From positions 2,852,001 through 2,916,000 of the forward strand of contig NC_013530.1 of NCBI RefSeq assembly GCF_000024965.1: a stretch of 64,000 bases of DNA. The letters are read 5' to 3'. This document shows, one piece after another, positions 25,421 through 34,624 of the stretch. This DNA is from Xylanimonas cellulosilytica DSM 15894. GTDB taxonomy: Bacteria; Actinomycetota; Actinomycetes; Actinomycetales; Cellulomonadaceae. The translations under genes were made by a program, and so were the position numbers. The notes under the pieces were generated by a model. The model was not told the DNA's origin. It saw nothing but the letters and a program-made list of their open reading frames with translations, and ran no database searches. Positions within the stretch are counted from its first letter, which is position 1, and each line of letters opens with the position of its first letter.

Positions 25421-26974
25421 ATGCCGATCGTCGTGCCGAGCACCGGCGCCCGCCGCCCAGCCCCGGGCACCACCGTCCCGTTCACGCCCACCGCACCGCT
25501 GGGCCCCACGCCGAACGCCGCGGGTGACGTCGCTTTCCCCGACGGGTTCCTGTGGGGCGCCGCGACGGCGGCCTACCAGATCGAGGGCGCCGCACGGACC
25601 GACGGCCGCACGGACTCGATCTGGGACGCCTTCGCGCGCGTGCCGGGTGCCGTCGCGCTCGGGCACGACGGCGCCGTCGCCTGCGACCACTACCACCGCT
25701 ACCGCGACGACGTCGCCCTGATGCGTTCGCTCCACCTGGGCACGTACCGGTTCTCGACGTCGTGGGCCCGGGTGCGGCCCGACGGCGGTGCCCCCAACCC
25801 GGCAGGCCTCGCGTTCTACGACCGGCTCGTCGACGAGCTCCTCGCGGCGGACATCCTGCCGTGGGTCACCCTGTACCACTGGGACCTGCCGCAGGCGCTC
25901 GAGGACGCGGGCGGCTGGCCGAACCGTGACACCGCGTACCTGTTCGCCGACTACGCGATGACGGTCCACGACGCGCTGGCCGACCGCGTGCGCGTGTGGA
26001 CGACGCTCAACGAGCCGTGGTGCTCGTCGTTCCTCAGCTACACCGGCGGCGAGCACGCCCCCGGCCGCATGTCCCGCGAGGACGGCGTCGCCGCCGCCCA
26101 CCACCTGCTGCTCGGCCACGGCCTCGCCACCGCCGCGATCAGCGAGGTCGATCCCGACGCCGTCGTCGGCCTGACCGTGAACCTCACCGTGCCCGACCCG
26201 GCCGATCCCGACGACCCCGCCGACGTGGCCGCCGCCGCGAAGCACGACGCGATGTTCAACCGGACGTTCCTCGACCCGGTGCTGCGCGGCGCCTACCCTG
26301 CGGACGTGCGCGAGTGGCTCGCCCCCTACGGGCTCGACGACCTCGTCAAGGACGGCGACCTCGAGATCATCTCGACGCCGATCGACGCGCTCGGCGTCAA
26401 CTACTACAACGGGTCGTGCCTGGCCGGTTCGCCCGAAGAGGTCGACACGACGATGACCGTCCAGGCCGGCGGCGTGCGCGACGACGAGGACGCGGACGAA
26501 CGCACCACCCTCCCGCCGACGCCGGCCCCCGAGGGGATCTGGTGGCGTTCACGCGGCCTGCCCCGCACCGCGATGGGCTGGGAGATCCAGCCCGAGGGCC
26601 TGACCCGCCTGCTCACGCGCCTGCACGAGGACTACACCGGCCCGCGCGGCATCGCCCTCTACGTCACCGAGAACGGTGCCGCGTTCGACGACCAGCCCGA
26701 CGAGTCCGGGTTCGTGGACGACACGGCGGACCGCCTGGCCTACATCGACGCGCACCTGCGCGCCGTCAAGGACGCCATCGACGCCGGCGCCGACGTGCGC
26801 GGCTACTTCGCCTGGTCGCTGCTCGACAACTTCGAGTGGGCCCACGGGTACACCAAGCGGTTCGGCATCGTCCGCACCGACTACGAGACCCAGGAGCGCA
26901 CGGTGAAAGCCTCGGGCCGCTGGTACGGCGACGTCGCGCGCACCAACGTCGTCCCCGCACGGAGGACAGCGTGA
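25421..26974 (+). CDS. bglC: GH1 beta-glucosidase
   Basis: This intracellular enzyme should hydrolyse cellobiose or cellodextrins to glucose. The 517-aa protein has the GH1 N-terminal signature FLWGAATAAYQIEG and the acid/base motif TLNEPW (Glu198). The nucleophile motif is YVTENGA (Glu417), and the C-terminal WSLLDNFEWAHGY closes the sugar site. About 33 residues precede the catalytic domain and there is no signal peptide. GGAGG lies 4 nt before the ATG. Its stop overlaps the LacI gene. The symbol follows the Streptomyces cebEFG-bglC order. Confidence 0.93.
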   Translation: MPIVVPSTGARRPAPGTTVPFTPTAPLGPTPNAAGDVAFPDGFLWGAATAAYQIEGAARTDGRTDSIWDAFARVPGAVALGHDGAVACDHYHRYRDDVALMRSLHLGTYRFSTSWARVRPDGGAPNPAGLAFYDRLVDELLAADILPWVTLYHWDLPQALEDAGGWPNRDTAYLFADYAMTVHDALADRVRVWTTLNEPWCSSFLSYTGGEHAPGRMSREDGVAAAHHLLLGHGLATAAISEVDPDAVVGLTVNLTVPDPADPDDPADVAAAAKHDAMFNRTFLDPVLRGAYPADVREWLAPYGLDDLVKDGDLEIISTPIDALGVNYYNGSCLAGSPEEVDTTMTVQAGGVRDDEDADERTTLPPTPAPEGIWWRSRGLPRTAMGWEIQPEGLTRLLTRLHEDYTGPRGIALYVTENGAAFDDQPDESGFVDDTADRLAYIDAHLRAVKDAIDAGADVRGYFAWSLLDNFEWAHGYTKRFGIVRTDYETQERTVKASGRWYGDVARTNVVPARRTA

Positions 26975-27984
26975 CGCTCGGCACCCCACCGACGCTCGAC
27001 GACGTCGCCCGCGAGGCCCGGGTCTCGCGCTCGACGGCGTCGCGGGCGATCAACGGCGGCGAGCGCGTCTCCCCCGAGGCGCAGGCCGCCGTCGACGACG
27101 CCGTCGCGCGGCTCGGCTACACGCCCAACCGGGCGGCACGGTCGCTGGTGACGCGAAGGACCGACTCGATCGCCCTGGTGATGCCCGAGCCGGACACCCT
27201 GATGCTCACCGACCCGTTCCTCGCGGGTGTGCTGCGCGGGGTCACCGACGGCATCGCCGGCACCGACCTGCAGCTCGTGCTGCTGCTCAACCGGCTCGAC
27301 GAAGCCCCTGGGCGCATCGCGCGCTACCTCGGGTCCGGGCACGTGGACGGCGCGATCATCGCCTCCGCCCACGAACGCCACCAGCTCGAGGACGCGCTGA
27401 CCCGCACCCGGCTCCCCGCGGTGTTCGTCGGCCGCCCCTTCGGCGACGTCTCGGGCCACCACTTCGTCGACGTGGACAACATCGCCGGCTCCCGGCTGGC
27501 CACCCAGCGCCTCGTGGACCGCGGCTGCCGCCGGATCGGCACCGTCACCGGACCGCAGGACATGTCCGCCGGCATCGACCGGCTCCGCGGCTGGCGCGAG
27601 ACCCTCGAAGCCGCCGGACTGCCCACCGACGCCGTCGTGACGGGTGATTTCACCGCCGTCGGCGGCGCTGACGCGGCCGCACGCCTGCTCGACGCGCACC
27701 CCGACCTCGACGGCGTCTTCGCGGCGTCGGACCTCATGGCCGAGGGCGTGCTGCGCGTGCTGCACTCCCGCGGCAAGCGCGTGCCCGACGACGTCGCCCT
27801 GGTCGGTTTCGACGACCTCGGCATCGCGCAGCACACCAACCCCCGCCTGACGACGGTGCACAACCCAGTGGTGGCGACGACGATGGCGGCCACGGCCACC
27901 CTGCTGGGCCTCCTGGCCGGCGCCCCGGTCCCGACCGAGCCGCAGATCTTCGCCCCCTACCTGGTCGAGGGCGAAAGCGCCTGA
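26971..27984 (+). CDS. cebR: CebR-like LacI-family transcriptional repressor
   Basis: The 337-aa repressor has an N-terminal LacI HTH (LDDVAREARVSRSTASRAINGGERVS), a hinge with NRAARSLV, and a periplasmic-binding-like sensor domain ending in DDVALVGFDDLGIAQHTNP. GTG 26971 has GGAGG 5 nt upstream and overlaps the GH1 stop. Operators matching the Streptomyces CebR box in front of cebE and of the GH94 gene support a cellobiose-responsive repressor acting on both transcription units. Confidence 0.9.
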   Translation: MTLGTPPTLDDVAREARVSRSTASRAINGGERVSPEAQAAVDDAVARLGYTPNRAARSLVTRRTDSIALVMPEPDTLMLTDPFLAGVLRGVTDGIAGTDLQLVLLLNRLDEAPGRIARYLGSGHVDGAIIASAHERHQLEDALTRTRLPAVFVGRPFGDVSGHHFVDVDNIAGSRLATQRLVDRGCRRIGTVTGPQDMSAGIDRLRGWRETLEAAGLPTDAVVTGDFTAVGGADAAARLLDAHPDLDGVFAASDLMAEGVLRVLHSRGKRVPDDVALVGFDDLGIAQHTNPRLTTVHNPVVATTMAATATLLGLLAGAPVPTEPQIFAPYLVEGESA

Positions 27985-27990
27985 CGCCCC

Positions 27991-28082
27991 CGGTGGTTGA
28001 GCCTGTCGAAACCACCCCGCCGGCAGACGTAGTTTCGACAGGCTCAACCACCGGGGGGTGGTTTCGACAGGCTCAACCATCG
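27991..28082. repeat. Dispersed GGTGGTTGAGCC-type repeats, 3 copies
   Basis: One plus-orientation copy at 27991-28016 and two inverted copies at 28032-28053 (truncated) and 28057-28082 lie between the convergent cebR and GH94 genes. The pair around 28016-28032 forms a hairpin that could terminate both. Confidence 0.85.
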
Positions 28083-28112
28083 GGACCTGCGCTCACCCAC
28101 CGAGGGCGGGCG

Positions 28113-30596
28113 TCAGAGCACCGCCTCCACGCGGACCGTGGTGCCCGCCGCCGCGTACGGGACGGTCCGCCCGTCGATGGGCCGGCCGTCCACCGTGAGC
28201 GCCGCCCGGGCGCCCGGCGTGCCGCTGTTGCGGACCGTGATCTCGTAGGTAGCGCCGCGGGCCACGCGGGTGACCGTGAACTCCGGGACGTCCGGGCCGA
28301 GCTGCGGGTCGACGACGAGGCCCTCGTAGTCAGGGCGCACACCCAGCAGGTACTGCGACACGGCCACGAAGTTCCAGGCCGCGGTGCCGGTCAGCCACGA
28401 GTTCTTGGCCTGGCCGTGCCGCACCGCCTCCTTGCCCGCGATCATCTGCGCGTACACGTACGGCTCGAGCTGGTGGACGTCGGAGATGTCCTCGCGGTAC
28501 GCGGGGGTGATCTTCCGGTAGTTCGCGAAGGCGCCGGCGCCGTCCCCTGCGACCGTCTGCCCGATGATCACCCACGGGTTGTTGTGGCAGAAGATGCCGC
28601 CGTTCTCCTTGTAGCCCGGCGGGTAGGTCGAGACCTCACCCATGTGTACCTGGTAGGTGGTGTACGCCGGGTACTGGAGCACCATGCCGTGGTCCGTGCC
28701 GAGCAGCTCCTCGACGGCGGTGAGCGCCTTCCCGGCAGGCGAGGCCGCCCACTCGGGCGCCGTGGGGTCCGTCGACGAGACGCCGATGCCCGCCATGACC
28801 GAGAAGCCCTGCGGCTCGATCCAGATCTTGCCCTCGTCGTGGGCGTCGGTGCCGATGGGGTTGCCGTAGTAGTCGAAGGCGCGCAGGAACCAGCGGCCGT
28901 CCCACGCGTCGGTGAGCATCGTCGTCGTCATCGCCTCGACGGCCTCCGCGGCCCGCACGGCCTCGTCCGCGGCGCCCCGGTGCTGCGCCAGCGCCACGTA
29001 CTCGCGCCCGTACAGCACGAACTGGGCGCCGATGAACGTCGACTCCGCGACACCGCCGGTCTTGTTGCCCGTCGTCTGGAACGACTCGCCCGGCGTCGTC
29101 GAGAAGCAGTTGAGGTTGAGGCAGTCGTTCCAGTCGGCGCGGCCGATGAGGGGCAGGCCGTGCGGGCCCAGGTGCGTGAGCACGAAGTCCACGGAGCGCG
29201 ACAGGTGCTCGAAGAGGGGCACCTCGGTGCCGGGCTCGTTGTCGAACGGCACGGGCTCGTCGAGGATGCCCCAGTCGCCGGTCTCCTTGATGTACGCGGC
29301 CACGCCACCGACGAGCCACATCGGGTCGTCGTTGAAGCCCGAGCCCAGGTTGTGGTTCCCGCGCTTCGTCAGCGGCTGGTACTGGTGGTACGCCGAGCCG
29401 TCGGGGAACTGCGTCGAGGCGATGTCGATGATGCGCTCACGCGCCCGCTCGGGGATCAGGTGCACGAAGCCGAGCAGGTCCTGCGACGAGTCCCGGAACC
29501 CCATGCCGCGCCCCATGCCGGTCTCGAAGTACGACGCCGAACGGGACATGTTGAACGTGACCATGCACTGGTACTGGTTCCAGATGTTGACCATCCGGTC
29601 GAGCTTCTCGTCGCCCGAGCGCACCTCGTACGTCGACAGCAGGTTCGTCCAGTGGTCCTGCAGGGCCGCCAGGGCGGCGTCGACGGCGTCGACGGTCGCG
29701 AACCGCGAGAGCAGCGCGTGCGCGCGCTCCTTGTTGACGACCTGGTGGGCGTCGTCGGCCCACTTCTCCTCCTGCGGGTTCTCCACGTACCCGAGGACGA
29801 CGACGACGTCGGTCGACTCCCCCGGTGCGAGCTCGACGTCGAGCTGGTGGGAGCCGATCGGGTACCAGCCGCTGGCCACCGACCCGGTCGACGCCCCCGC
29901 GCGTGGCACCGCCGCCTCCCCGAGCGTGTTGTACGCGCCCACGAACGCGTCCCGGTCGGTGTCGAAGCCGCCCGTCGGCACGTTGACGCCGTAGACGGCG
30001 AAGTGATCGCGGCGCTCGCGGTACTCGGTGCGGTGGTAGATCGCGGCGCCGCCCGACGGCGTGGAGGTCTCGACCTCGACCTCGCCGATGGACAGGTTGC
30101 GCTGGTAGTTGGTCTGGTCGTCCTCGGCGTTCCACAGGCAGAACTCGACGTAGGTGAACGCGGAGATCGACTTGGCGGCGTCGGAGGTGTTGGTGAAGGT
30201 GATCTTCTGGACCTCGGCGGTCTCCCCCAGCGGCACCAGGAAGGTGGTCTGTACGCGCAGGCCGCCGCGCTCGCCGGTGATGGACGAGTAGCCCAGCCCG
30301 TGGCGGGCCTCGAAGTGGTCCAGGTCGGCCTTGACCGGCAGCCACGACGGCGTCCACACGTCACCGCCGTCGTTGACGAACAGGTAGCGGCCGCCGACGT
30401 CGGTGGGGATGTTGTTGTAGCGGTACCGCGTCAGACGGCGCAGCTTGGCGTCCCGGTAGAACGAGTACCCGCCCGCTTGATGACTGAGCAGCGAGAAGAA
30501 CTGCTCCGACCCGAGGTAGTTGATCCAGGGGTACGGCGTGTGTGGCGTCGTGATGACGTACTCGCGCGCCGAGTCGTCGAAGTGGCCGTAACGCAT
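28113..30596 (-). CDS. cbp: GH94 cellobiose phosphorylase
   Basis: This enzyme splits cellobiose with phosphate into glucose 1-phosphate and glucose, saving one ATP. From memory, the 827-aa sequence is close throughout to Cellulomonas cellobiose phosphorylase. It starts MRYGHFDDSAREYVITTPHT, has the catalytic segment ADWNDCLNLNCF (general acid Asp491), and the phosphate-site region YPPGYKENGGIFCHNNPW. There is no signal peptide. GGAGG lies 7 nt before ATG 30596. A CebR-like operator lies about 40 bp upstream. It complements the GH1 enzyme for imported cellobiose. Confidence 0.96.
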   Translation of the reverse strand: MRYGHFDDSAREYVITTPHTPYPWINYLGSEQFFSLLSHQAGGYSFYRDAKLRRLTRYRYNNIPTDVGGRYLFVNDGGDVWTPSWLPVKADLDHFEARHGLGYSSITGERGGLRVQTTFLVPLGETAEVQKITFTNTSDAAKSISAFTYVEFCLWNAEDDQTNYQRNLSIGEVEVETSTPSGGAAIYHRTEYRERRDHFAVYGVNVPTGGFDTDRDAFVGAYNTLGEAAVPRAGASTGSVASGWYPIGSHQLDVELAPGESTDVVVVLGYVENPQEEKWADDAHQVVNKERAHALLSRFATVDAVDAALAALQDHWTNLLSTYEVRSGDEKLDRMVNIWNQYQCMVTFNMSRSASYFETGMGRGMGFRDSSQDLLGFVHLIPERARERIIDIASTQFPDGSAYHQYQPLTKRGNHNLGSGFNDDPMWLVGGVAAYIKETGDWGILDEPVPFDNEPGTEVPLFEHLSRSVDFVLTHLGPHGLPLIGRADWNDCLNLNCFSTTPGESFQTTGNKTGGVAESTFIGAQFVLYGREYVALAQHRGAADEAVRAAEAVEAMTTTMLTDAWDGRWFLRAFDYYGNPIGTDAHDEGKIWIEPQGFSVMAGIGVSSTDPTAPEWAASPAGKALTAVEELLGTDHGMVLQYPAYTTYQVHMGEVSTYPPGYKENGGIFCHNNPWVIIGQTVAGDGAGAFANYRKITPAYREDISDVHQLEPYVYAQMIAGKEAVRHGQAKNSWLTGTAAWNFVAVSQYLLGVRPDYEGLVVDPQLGPDVPEFTVTRVARGATYEITVRNSGTPGARAALTVDGRPIDGRTVPYAAAGTTVRVEAVL

Positions 30597-30634
30597 CGTT
30601 GCGCCTCCAAGGGCGGGTCGTGAGCGAGGAGGTG

Positions 30635-30648
30635 TGGGAGCGTTCCCA
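30635..30648 (-). promoter_or_regulatory. CebR-like operator of the GH94 gene
   Basis: TGGGAGCGTTCCCA has one mismatch to the CebR box and is flanked by GTG/CAC that extend the palindrome. It lies 39 bp upstream of the GH94 start. Confidence 0.75.
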
Positions 30649-30756
30649 CGCTCCGCCAAGCATACCGCCACCCCACGCCACCGCCGCCCTCCACCGTCGC
30701 GCTCCGCCGTCGTCGCGGGGCCGCCGCCGGGCCACCGCCGGGCCGCCGCCCGGCCC

Positions 30757-30833
30757 TCTGGTCGTCGGTCGCCGGTCTGGTCGTCGGTTTGGTGCGACGA
30801 CCAGACCACGAACCGACGACCAGACCGGCGACC
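30757..30833. repeat. Mirrored 19-bp-pitch element (word TCTGGTCGTCGG)
   Basis: Forward words start at 30757 and 30776 (pitch 19). Inverted words lie at 30794-30805 and 30813-30824 (pitch 19, first position mismatched in one). Both nested pairs share one dyad centre. Arms 30767-30789 and 30811-30833 also pair perfectly over 23 bp in an alternative register. It lies between putA and the GH94 gene. Confidence 0.8.
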
Positions 30834-30868
30834 AGACCGTTGCGGGCGGGGCGGGCGGGGCGGGCCGG

Positions 30869-33800
30869 TCAGCGGTGGATGTGGCCGTAGCGGTGGCGGG
30901 TGCGGCTCACCGCCTGCTCGCGCAGGAAGGTCAGGAGCTCGCGTTCGCCCGATGCCGTCACCGGGTGGTCGAGCACCGTCGTCGTGCTCGGGTGCGGCGA
31001 CGCTGCGGCGCGCAGGCCCGGCGACGATCCGACGACGCGGATGCGGCCGCTGACCTGGCCCGACGCCACGGATGCGGCGAACTCCTCGTGGCTCGCCGTG
31101 GTCTCGACAGGCACGCCCCAGCCCGCGTCCACCTCCGGCACGACGACGACGGGCACGCCGACGCACCGCGCGGCGGCGACGACGCGGGCCACCTCGACGG
31201 GCAGCGCGCCGTCGCCCACCCGGACGGTGACCCGGTCGACGGGCCGCATCCGGAACGTGTTCTCCTCGGACCGCAGCCCTGACGGATCGTGCCCGACGCC
31301 GAGGTCCGCCCACGCGCGGGCGTCGTCGGCCTGGGCCCACGCGAGCCACGCGGCGGGGTCGGCGGCACGCGACGGGACGCCGTCGTCGGACCAGGACCCG
31401 AGCTGGGCGACGTAGTGCGGGCCGCCGGCCTTGGCGCCCGGGCCGACGCTCGACGCCTTCCAGCCGCCGAACGGCTGGCGGCGCACGATCGCGCCCGTGA
31501 TGTGGCGGTTGACGTAGAGGTTGCCCGCCTCGACGCGGTCGCACCACGTGGCGATCTCGTCGTCGTCGAGCGAGTGCAGGCCCGCGGTGAGGCCGAACGC
31601 GACCTGGTTCTGCAGCGCGATCGCCTCGTCGAGCGTGGCGGCGGTCATGAGGCCGAGCACCGGGCCGAACACCTCGGTGAGGTGGAAGAACGAGCCGGGG
31701 GCGACGCCCTCGCGCAGGCCGGGGGTCCACAGGCGGGCCGGGTCCAGGCCCGCGGCGGCGGCCGCGGCGTCGAGGTTGCGGGGGCGCACCAACCAGGTCT
31801 CCTCCGGCTCCAGCGTGGTGAGCGCGCGCAGGAGCTTGCCTGCGGCGGGCTCGGTCAGCGGGCCCATGACGGTGGCGAGGTCGGTGGCGGGGCCGACGCA
31901 CAGCGAGCGGACGGCGTCGACGAGCTGGCGGCGGAACCGCTCACCGGTCGGCGTGGCCGGGTCGCCCACCGGGCCGACGAGGATCGCCAGCGACGCGGCC
32001 GAGCACTTCTGCCCCGCGTGGCCGAACGCGCTGCGCACCAGGTCGGCGACGGCCAGGTCGAGGTCCGCCGACGGCGTGATGACGATCGCGTTCTTGCCGC
32101 TCGTCTCGGCCAGCACCGGGCGCTCGGGCTTCCACGCGGCGAACAGCTCCGCCGTCTCGATCGAGCCGGTGAGGATGACGCGGGCGACGTCGTCGTGCGT
32201 GACCAGGTGGCGGGCGACGTCACGGTCGCTCACCCGGAGGAACTGGAGGACGTCGGCAGGATCGAAGGCGTCGGCGAGGACGGCCGCGGCGCCGTCGGCA
32301 CCCGCACCCGCACCGGCACCGGCACCGGCACCGGCGGACACCATCGTTGCCGCGGCGTCGGCGAGGCCCGCATGGATCGCCTCGACGGCGACCTCCAGGC
32401 AGCGCGGGGTGGGCGAGGCCGGCTTGGCGAGCACCGCGGACCCGGCCGCGAGCGCCGCGAGCACGCCGCCCACGGGGATGGCGACGGGGAAGTTCCAGGG
32501 CGGGGTGACGAGGGTGACGCCGTCGGGCGTGAAGGTGGCGCCGGGGACGTGGTCGAGGGCGCGGGCGGAGCGCGCGTAGTAGCGGGCGAAGTCGACGGCC
32601 TCGCTGACCTCGGGGTCGGCCTCGGCGACGGTCTTTCCGGCCTCGTGCACCATGGCGGCGACGAGGTCGGTGCGGCGTTCCTCGAGCCGGACGGCGACCG
32701 CCTCCAGTGCCTGCGCGCGGGCGACGGCGGGCACGGCGCCCCAGCGGCGCTGGGCTGTCACGGCGCGGGCGACGGCGTCGTCGATCGCGGCGGTGGTGTC
32801 CACGGGCGTGGCCCGCACGGGCACGTAGCCGGCGGGGTCGACGACGCGGCGTGCCCACTCCCGGTGGGCGGCGACAGCGGGGTCGGTGTCGACCGCGTTG
32901 GCGAACTCGGCCCTGTCAGATCCACGCACGGCTGAGGGCTTGCGTGCGTCCGACAACTCGCTGGTGGCCGCGGGCTCCGCAGCGTTGTCAGAGGGTGGCA
33001 AGCCCAGGGACTCGGCACGGTCTGACAGCTCGTGGGGGACGTGGACGTGACGGCGCGAGCGGCGGCGGGGGGCGACGTCGTCGGGCGTGTACGGGGTCGC
33101 GGCCGCGACCGACGCGCGGAACGCGGCCTCCTGGGCGGCCATCGCGTCACCGGAGGACGGCGCGAGCGCCGCGTGCAGGAAGTTCTGCGGTGCGGCGTTC
33201 TCCTCGAGGCGGCGCACCAGGTAGCTGATGGCGACGTCGAAGTCCTGCGCACGGACCACGGGGGTGTAGAGCACGACGCGGCCGCCGTGCCGGGAGACTT
33301 CGTCGCGGACGGCGCGCGCCTCGCCGGGCGCCATGCCCTGCAGCATCTCCAGGTCCAGCGCCTCGGCGACGCCGCGGGCGCGGGCGGCGAGCACCGCGAG
33401 GGCCAGGTCGTACAGGTTGTGCGACGCCACACCCACGCGTACGGCGGCGGTGCGCGACGGCGTCAGGGCGGCGTCGAGCACGCGCAGGTAGTTCGCGTCG
33501 ACCTCGGGCTTGGACCCGTAGGGCGCCTGCTCCCAGCCGTGCAGCTCGGCCTCGACCTGCTCCATCGCGAGGTTGGCGCCCTTGACCAGGCGCACCTTGA
33601 TGCGCGCCCCACCGGCCTCGACGCGGGCAGTGGCGAAGCGGGTGAGCTCGTCGAGCGCGCCGAGCGCGTCCGGGAGGTAGCCCTGCAGCACGATGCCGGC
33701 CTCCAGCCCGCGCAGCTCCTCGCGGCCGAGGACCTCTTGGAACACCGCCGTCGTCAGGGCGAGGTCGCGGTATTCCTCCATGTCGAGGTTGACGAACACG

Positions 33801-34576
33801 CCGTGGTCGCGCGCCGCCCGGTACAGCGGCAGCAGGCGTTCGACGACGCGGGCCGTCGACCCGGCCAGGTCCCAGGTCACGAGCTGCGCCGCGACGGAGG
33901 ACACCTTGACCGAGACGTAGTCGACGTCGGGCCGCTGCACGAGCGCGATGGTGCGGGCCAGCCGGGCGCGAGCCTCGTCCTCGCCCAGCACGGCCTCGCC
34001 GAGCAGGTTGACGTTGAGCGCGAAGCCCGCCGCCCGCGTGCGGGCGAGGTGCTTGCCGAGGCCGGGTCCGGCGTCCGCGACGAGGTGCCCCACGAGCTGC
34101 CGCAGCCGCAGGCGTGCGGCGGGCACGACGACGGCGGGCAGGAGCGGGGCGAGGCGACCGCCGAGCCGCAGCAGCGACCGGTCGACGACGCCGAGGAAGC
34201 TCGCCTGCCCGGCGCGTTCGCCCAGGTGGGCCAAGGCCTTAGCGGCCACGTGGACGTCCTGGGGCCGGGCGACGTCGTCGACGAAACCGACAGCAAGCTC
34301 CAGGCCCGCCGGGTCGGCGACGAGGCGGGCCAGGCGTTCGGCGTCGGCGGTGGCGCGGCGGCCGACGCCGTGGGACGCGGCGGTGCGCCACCTCGCGGCG
34401 AGGGCGACGGCGTCGTCGACGAGGGCGGACAGGGTGGACCGTGTGGCTGGGGCGGACTGAGCGGATGGGGCGGGCTTGGCGGATGGGACGGGCTGGGCGG
34501 ACTGGGCAGGGGTGGTGCCCTCGCCCTCTCGGATCGCAGGCGCCGGGGTGGCGGCGCCGCGGGGGTCGGTGCTCAT
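30869..34576 (-). CDS. putA: PutA bifunctional proline dehydrogenase / glutamate-semialdehyde dehydrogenase
   Basis: PutA oxidises proline to P5C with FAD and then P5C to glutamate with NAD. The 1235-aa protein has an N-terminal PRODH barrel (about 100-460; VRLVKGANLAMEQVE, HNLYDLALAVL). A C-terminal ALDH-fold domain follows (about 565-1050) with TGSIETAELF, LAETSGKNAI and the catalytic Cys in GHAGQKCSAAS. Residues about 517-555 between them are encoded by two 42-bp TGTCAG elements in frame. It is divergent from an aldo-keto reductase gene. Glutamate could feed the GDH gene nearby. Confidence 0.93.
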   Translation of the reverse strand: MSTDPRGAATPAPAIREGEGTTPAQSAQPVPSAKPAPSAQSAPATRSTLSALVDDAVALAARWRTAASHGVGRRATADAERLARLVADPAGLELAVGFVDDVARPQDVHVAAKALAHLGERAGQASFLGVVDRSLLRLGGRLAPLLPAVVVPAARLRLRQLVGHLVADAGPGLGKHLARTRAAGFALNVNLLGEAVLGEDEARARLARTIALVQRPDVDYVSVKVSSVAAQLVTWDLAGSTARVVERLLPLYRAARDHGVFVNLDMEEYRDLALTTAVFQEVLGREELRGLEAGIVLQGYLPDALGALDELTRFATARVEAGGARIKVRLVKGANLAMEQVEAELHGWEQAPYGSKPEVDANYLRVLDAALTPSRTAAVRVGVASHNLYDLALAVLAARARGVAEALDLEMLQGMAPGEARAVRDEVSRHGGRVVLYTPVVRAQDFDVAISYLVRRLEENAAPQNFLHAALAPSSGDAMAAQEAAFRASVAAATPYTPDDVAPRRRSRRHVHVPHELSDRAESLGLPPSDNAAEPAATSELSDARKPSAVRGSDRAEFANAVDTDPAVAAHREWARRVVDPAGYVPVRATPVDTTAAIDDAVARAVTAQRRWGAVPAVARAQALEAVAVRLEERRTDLVAAMVHEAGKTVAEADPEVSEAVDFARYYARSARALDHVPGATFTPDGVTLVTPPWNFPVAIPVGGVLAALAAGSAVLAKPASPTPRCLEVAVEAIHAGLADAAATMVSAGAGAGAGAGAGADGAAAVLADAFDPADVLQFLRVSDRDVARHLVTHDDVARVILTGSIETAELFAAWKPERPVLAETSGKNAIVITPSADLDLAVADLVRSAFGHAGQKCSAASLAILVGPVGDPATPTGERFRRQLVDAVRSLCVGPATDLATVMGPLTEPAAGKLLRALTTLEPEETWLVRPRNLDAAAAAAGLDPARLWTPGLREGVAPGSFFHLTEVFGPVLGLMTAATLDEAIALQNQVAFGLTAGLHSLDDDEIATWCDRVEAGNLYVNRHITGAIVRRQPFGGWKASSVGPGAKAGGPHYVAQLGSWSDDGVPSRAADPAAWLAWAQADDARAWADLGVGHDPSGLRSEENTFRMRPVDRVTVRVGDGALPVEVARVVAAARCVGVPVVVVPEVDAGWGVPVETTASHEEFAASVASGQVSGRIRVVGSSPGLRAAASPHPSTTTVLDHPVTASGERELLTFLREQAVSRTRHRYGHIHR
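32914..33027. repeat. Two 42-bp TGTCAG/CTGACA elements inside putA (A-class)
   Basis: Copies at 32914-32955 (right end CCGACA) and 32986-33027. They are 30 bp apart instead of about 20. Both are read in frame and code for part of the linker between the two enzyme domains. Confidence 0.87.
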
Positions 34577-34612
34577 GCCCCCAGAGTGACGCACATCGGG
34601 CACCTTGCGCCG

Positions 34613-34618
34613 TAGGTT
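34613..34618 (+). promoter_or_regulatory. -10 box of the aldo-keto reductase (leaderless)
   Basis: TAGGTT lies 6 nt before ATG 34625. Confidence 0.6.
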
Positions 34619-34624
34619 GGGCGC

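Noticed and set aside
30599-31901. A longer reading frame upstream of the GH94 start
   Set aside because: It runs antisense-like through putA in another frame. GGAGG plus MRYGHFDD at 30596 fits known cellobiose phosphorylases.
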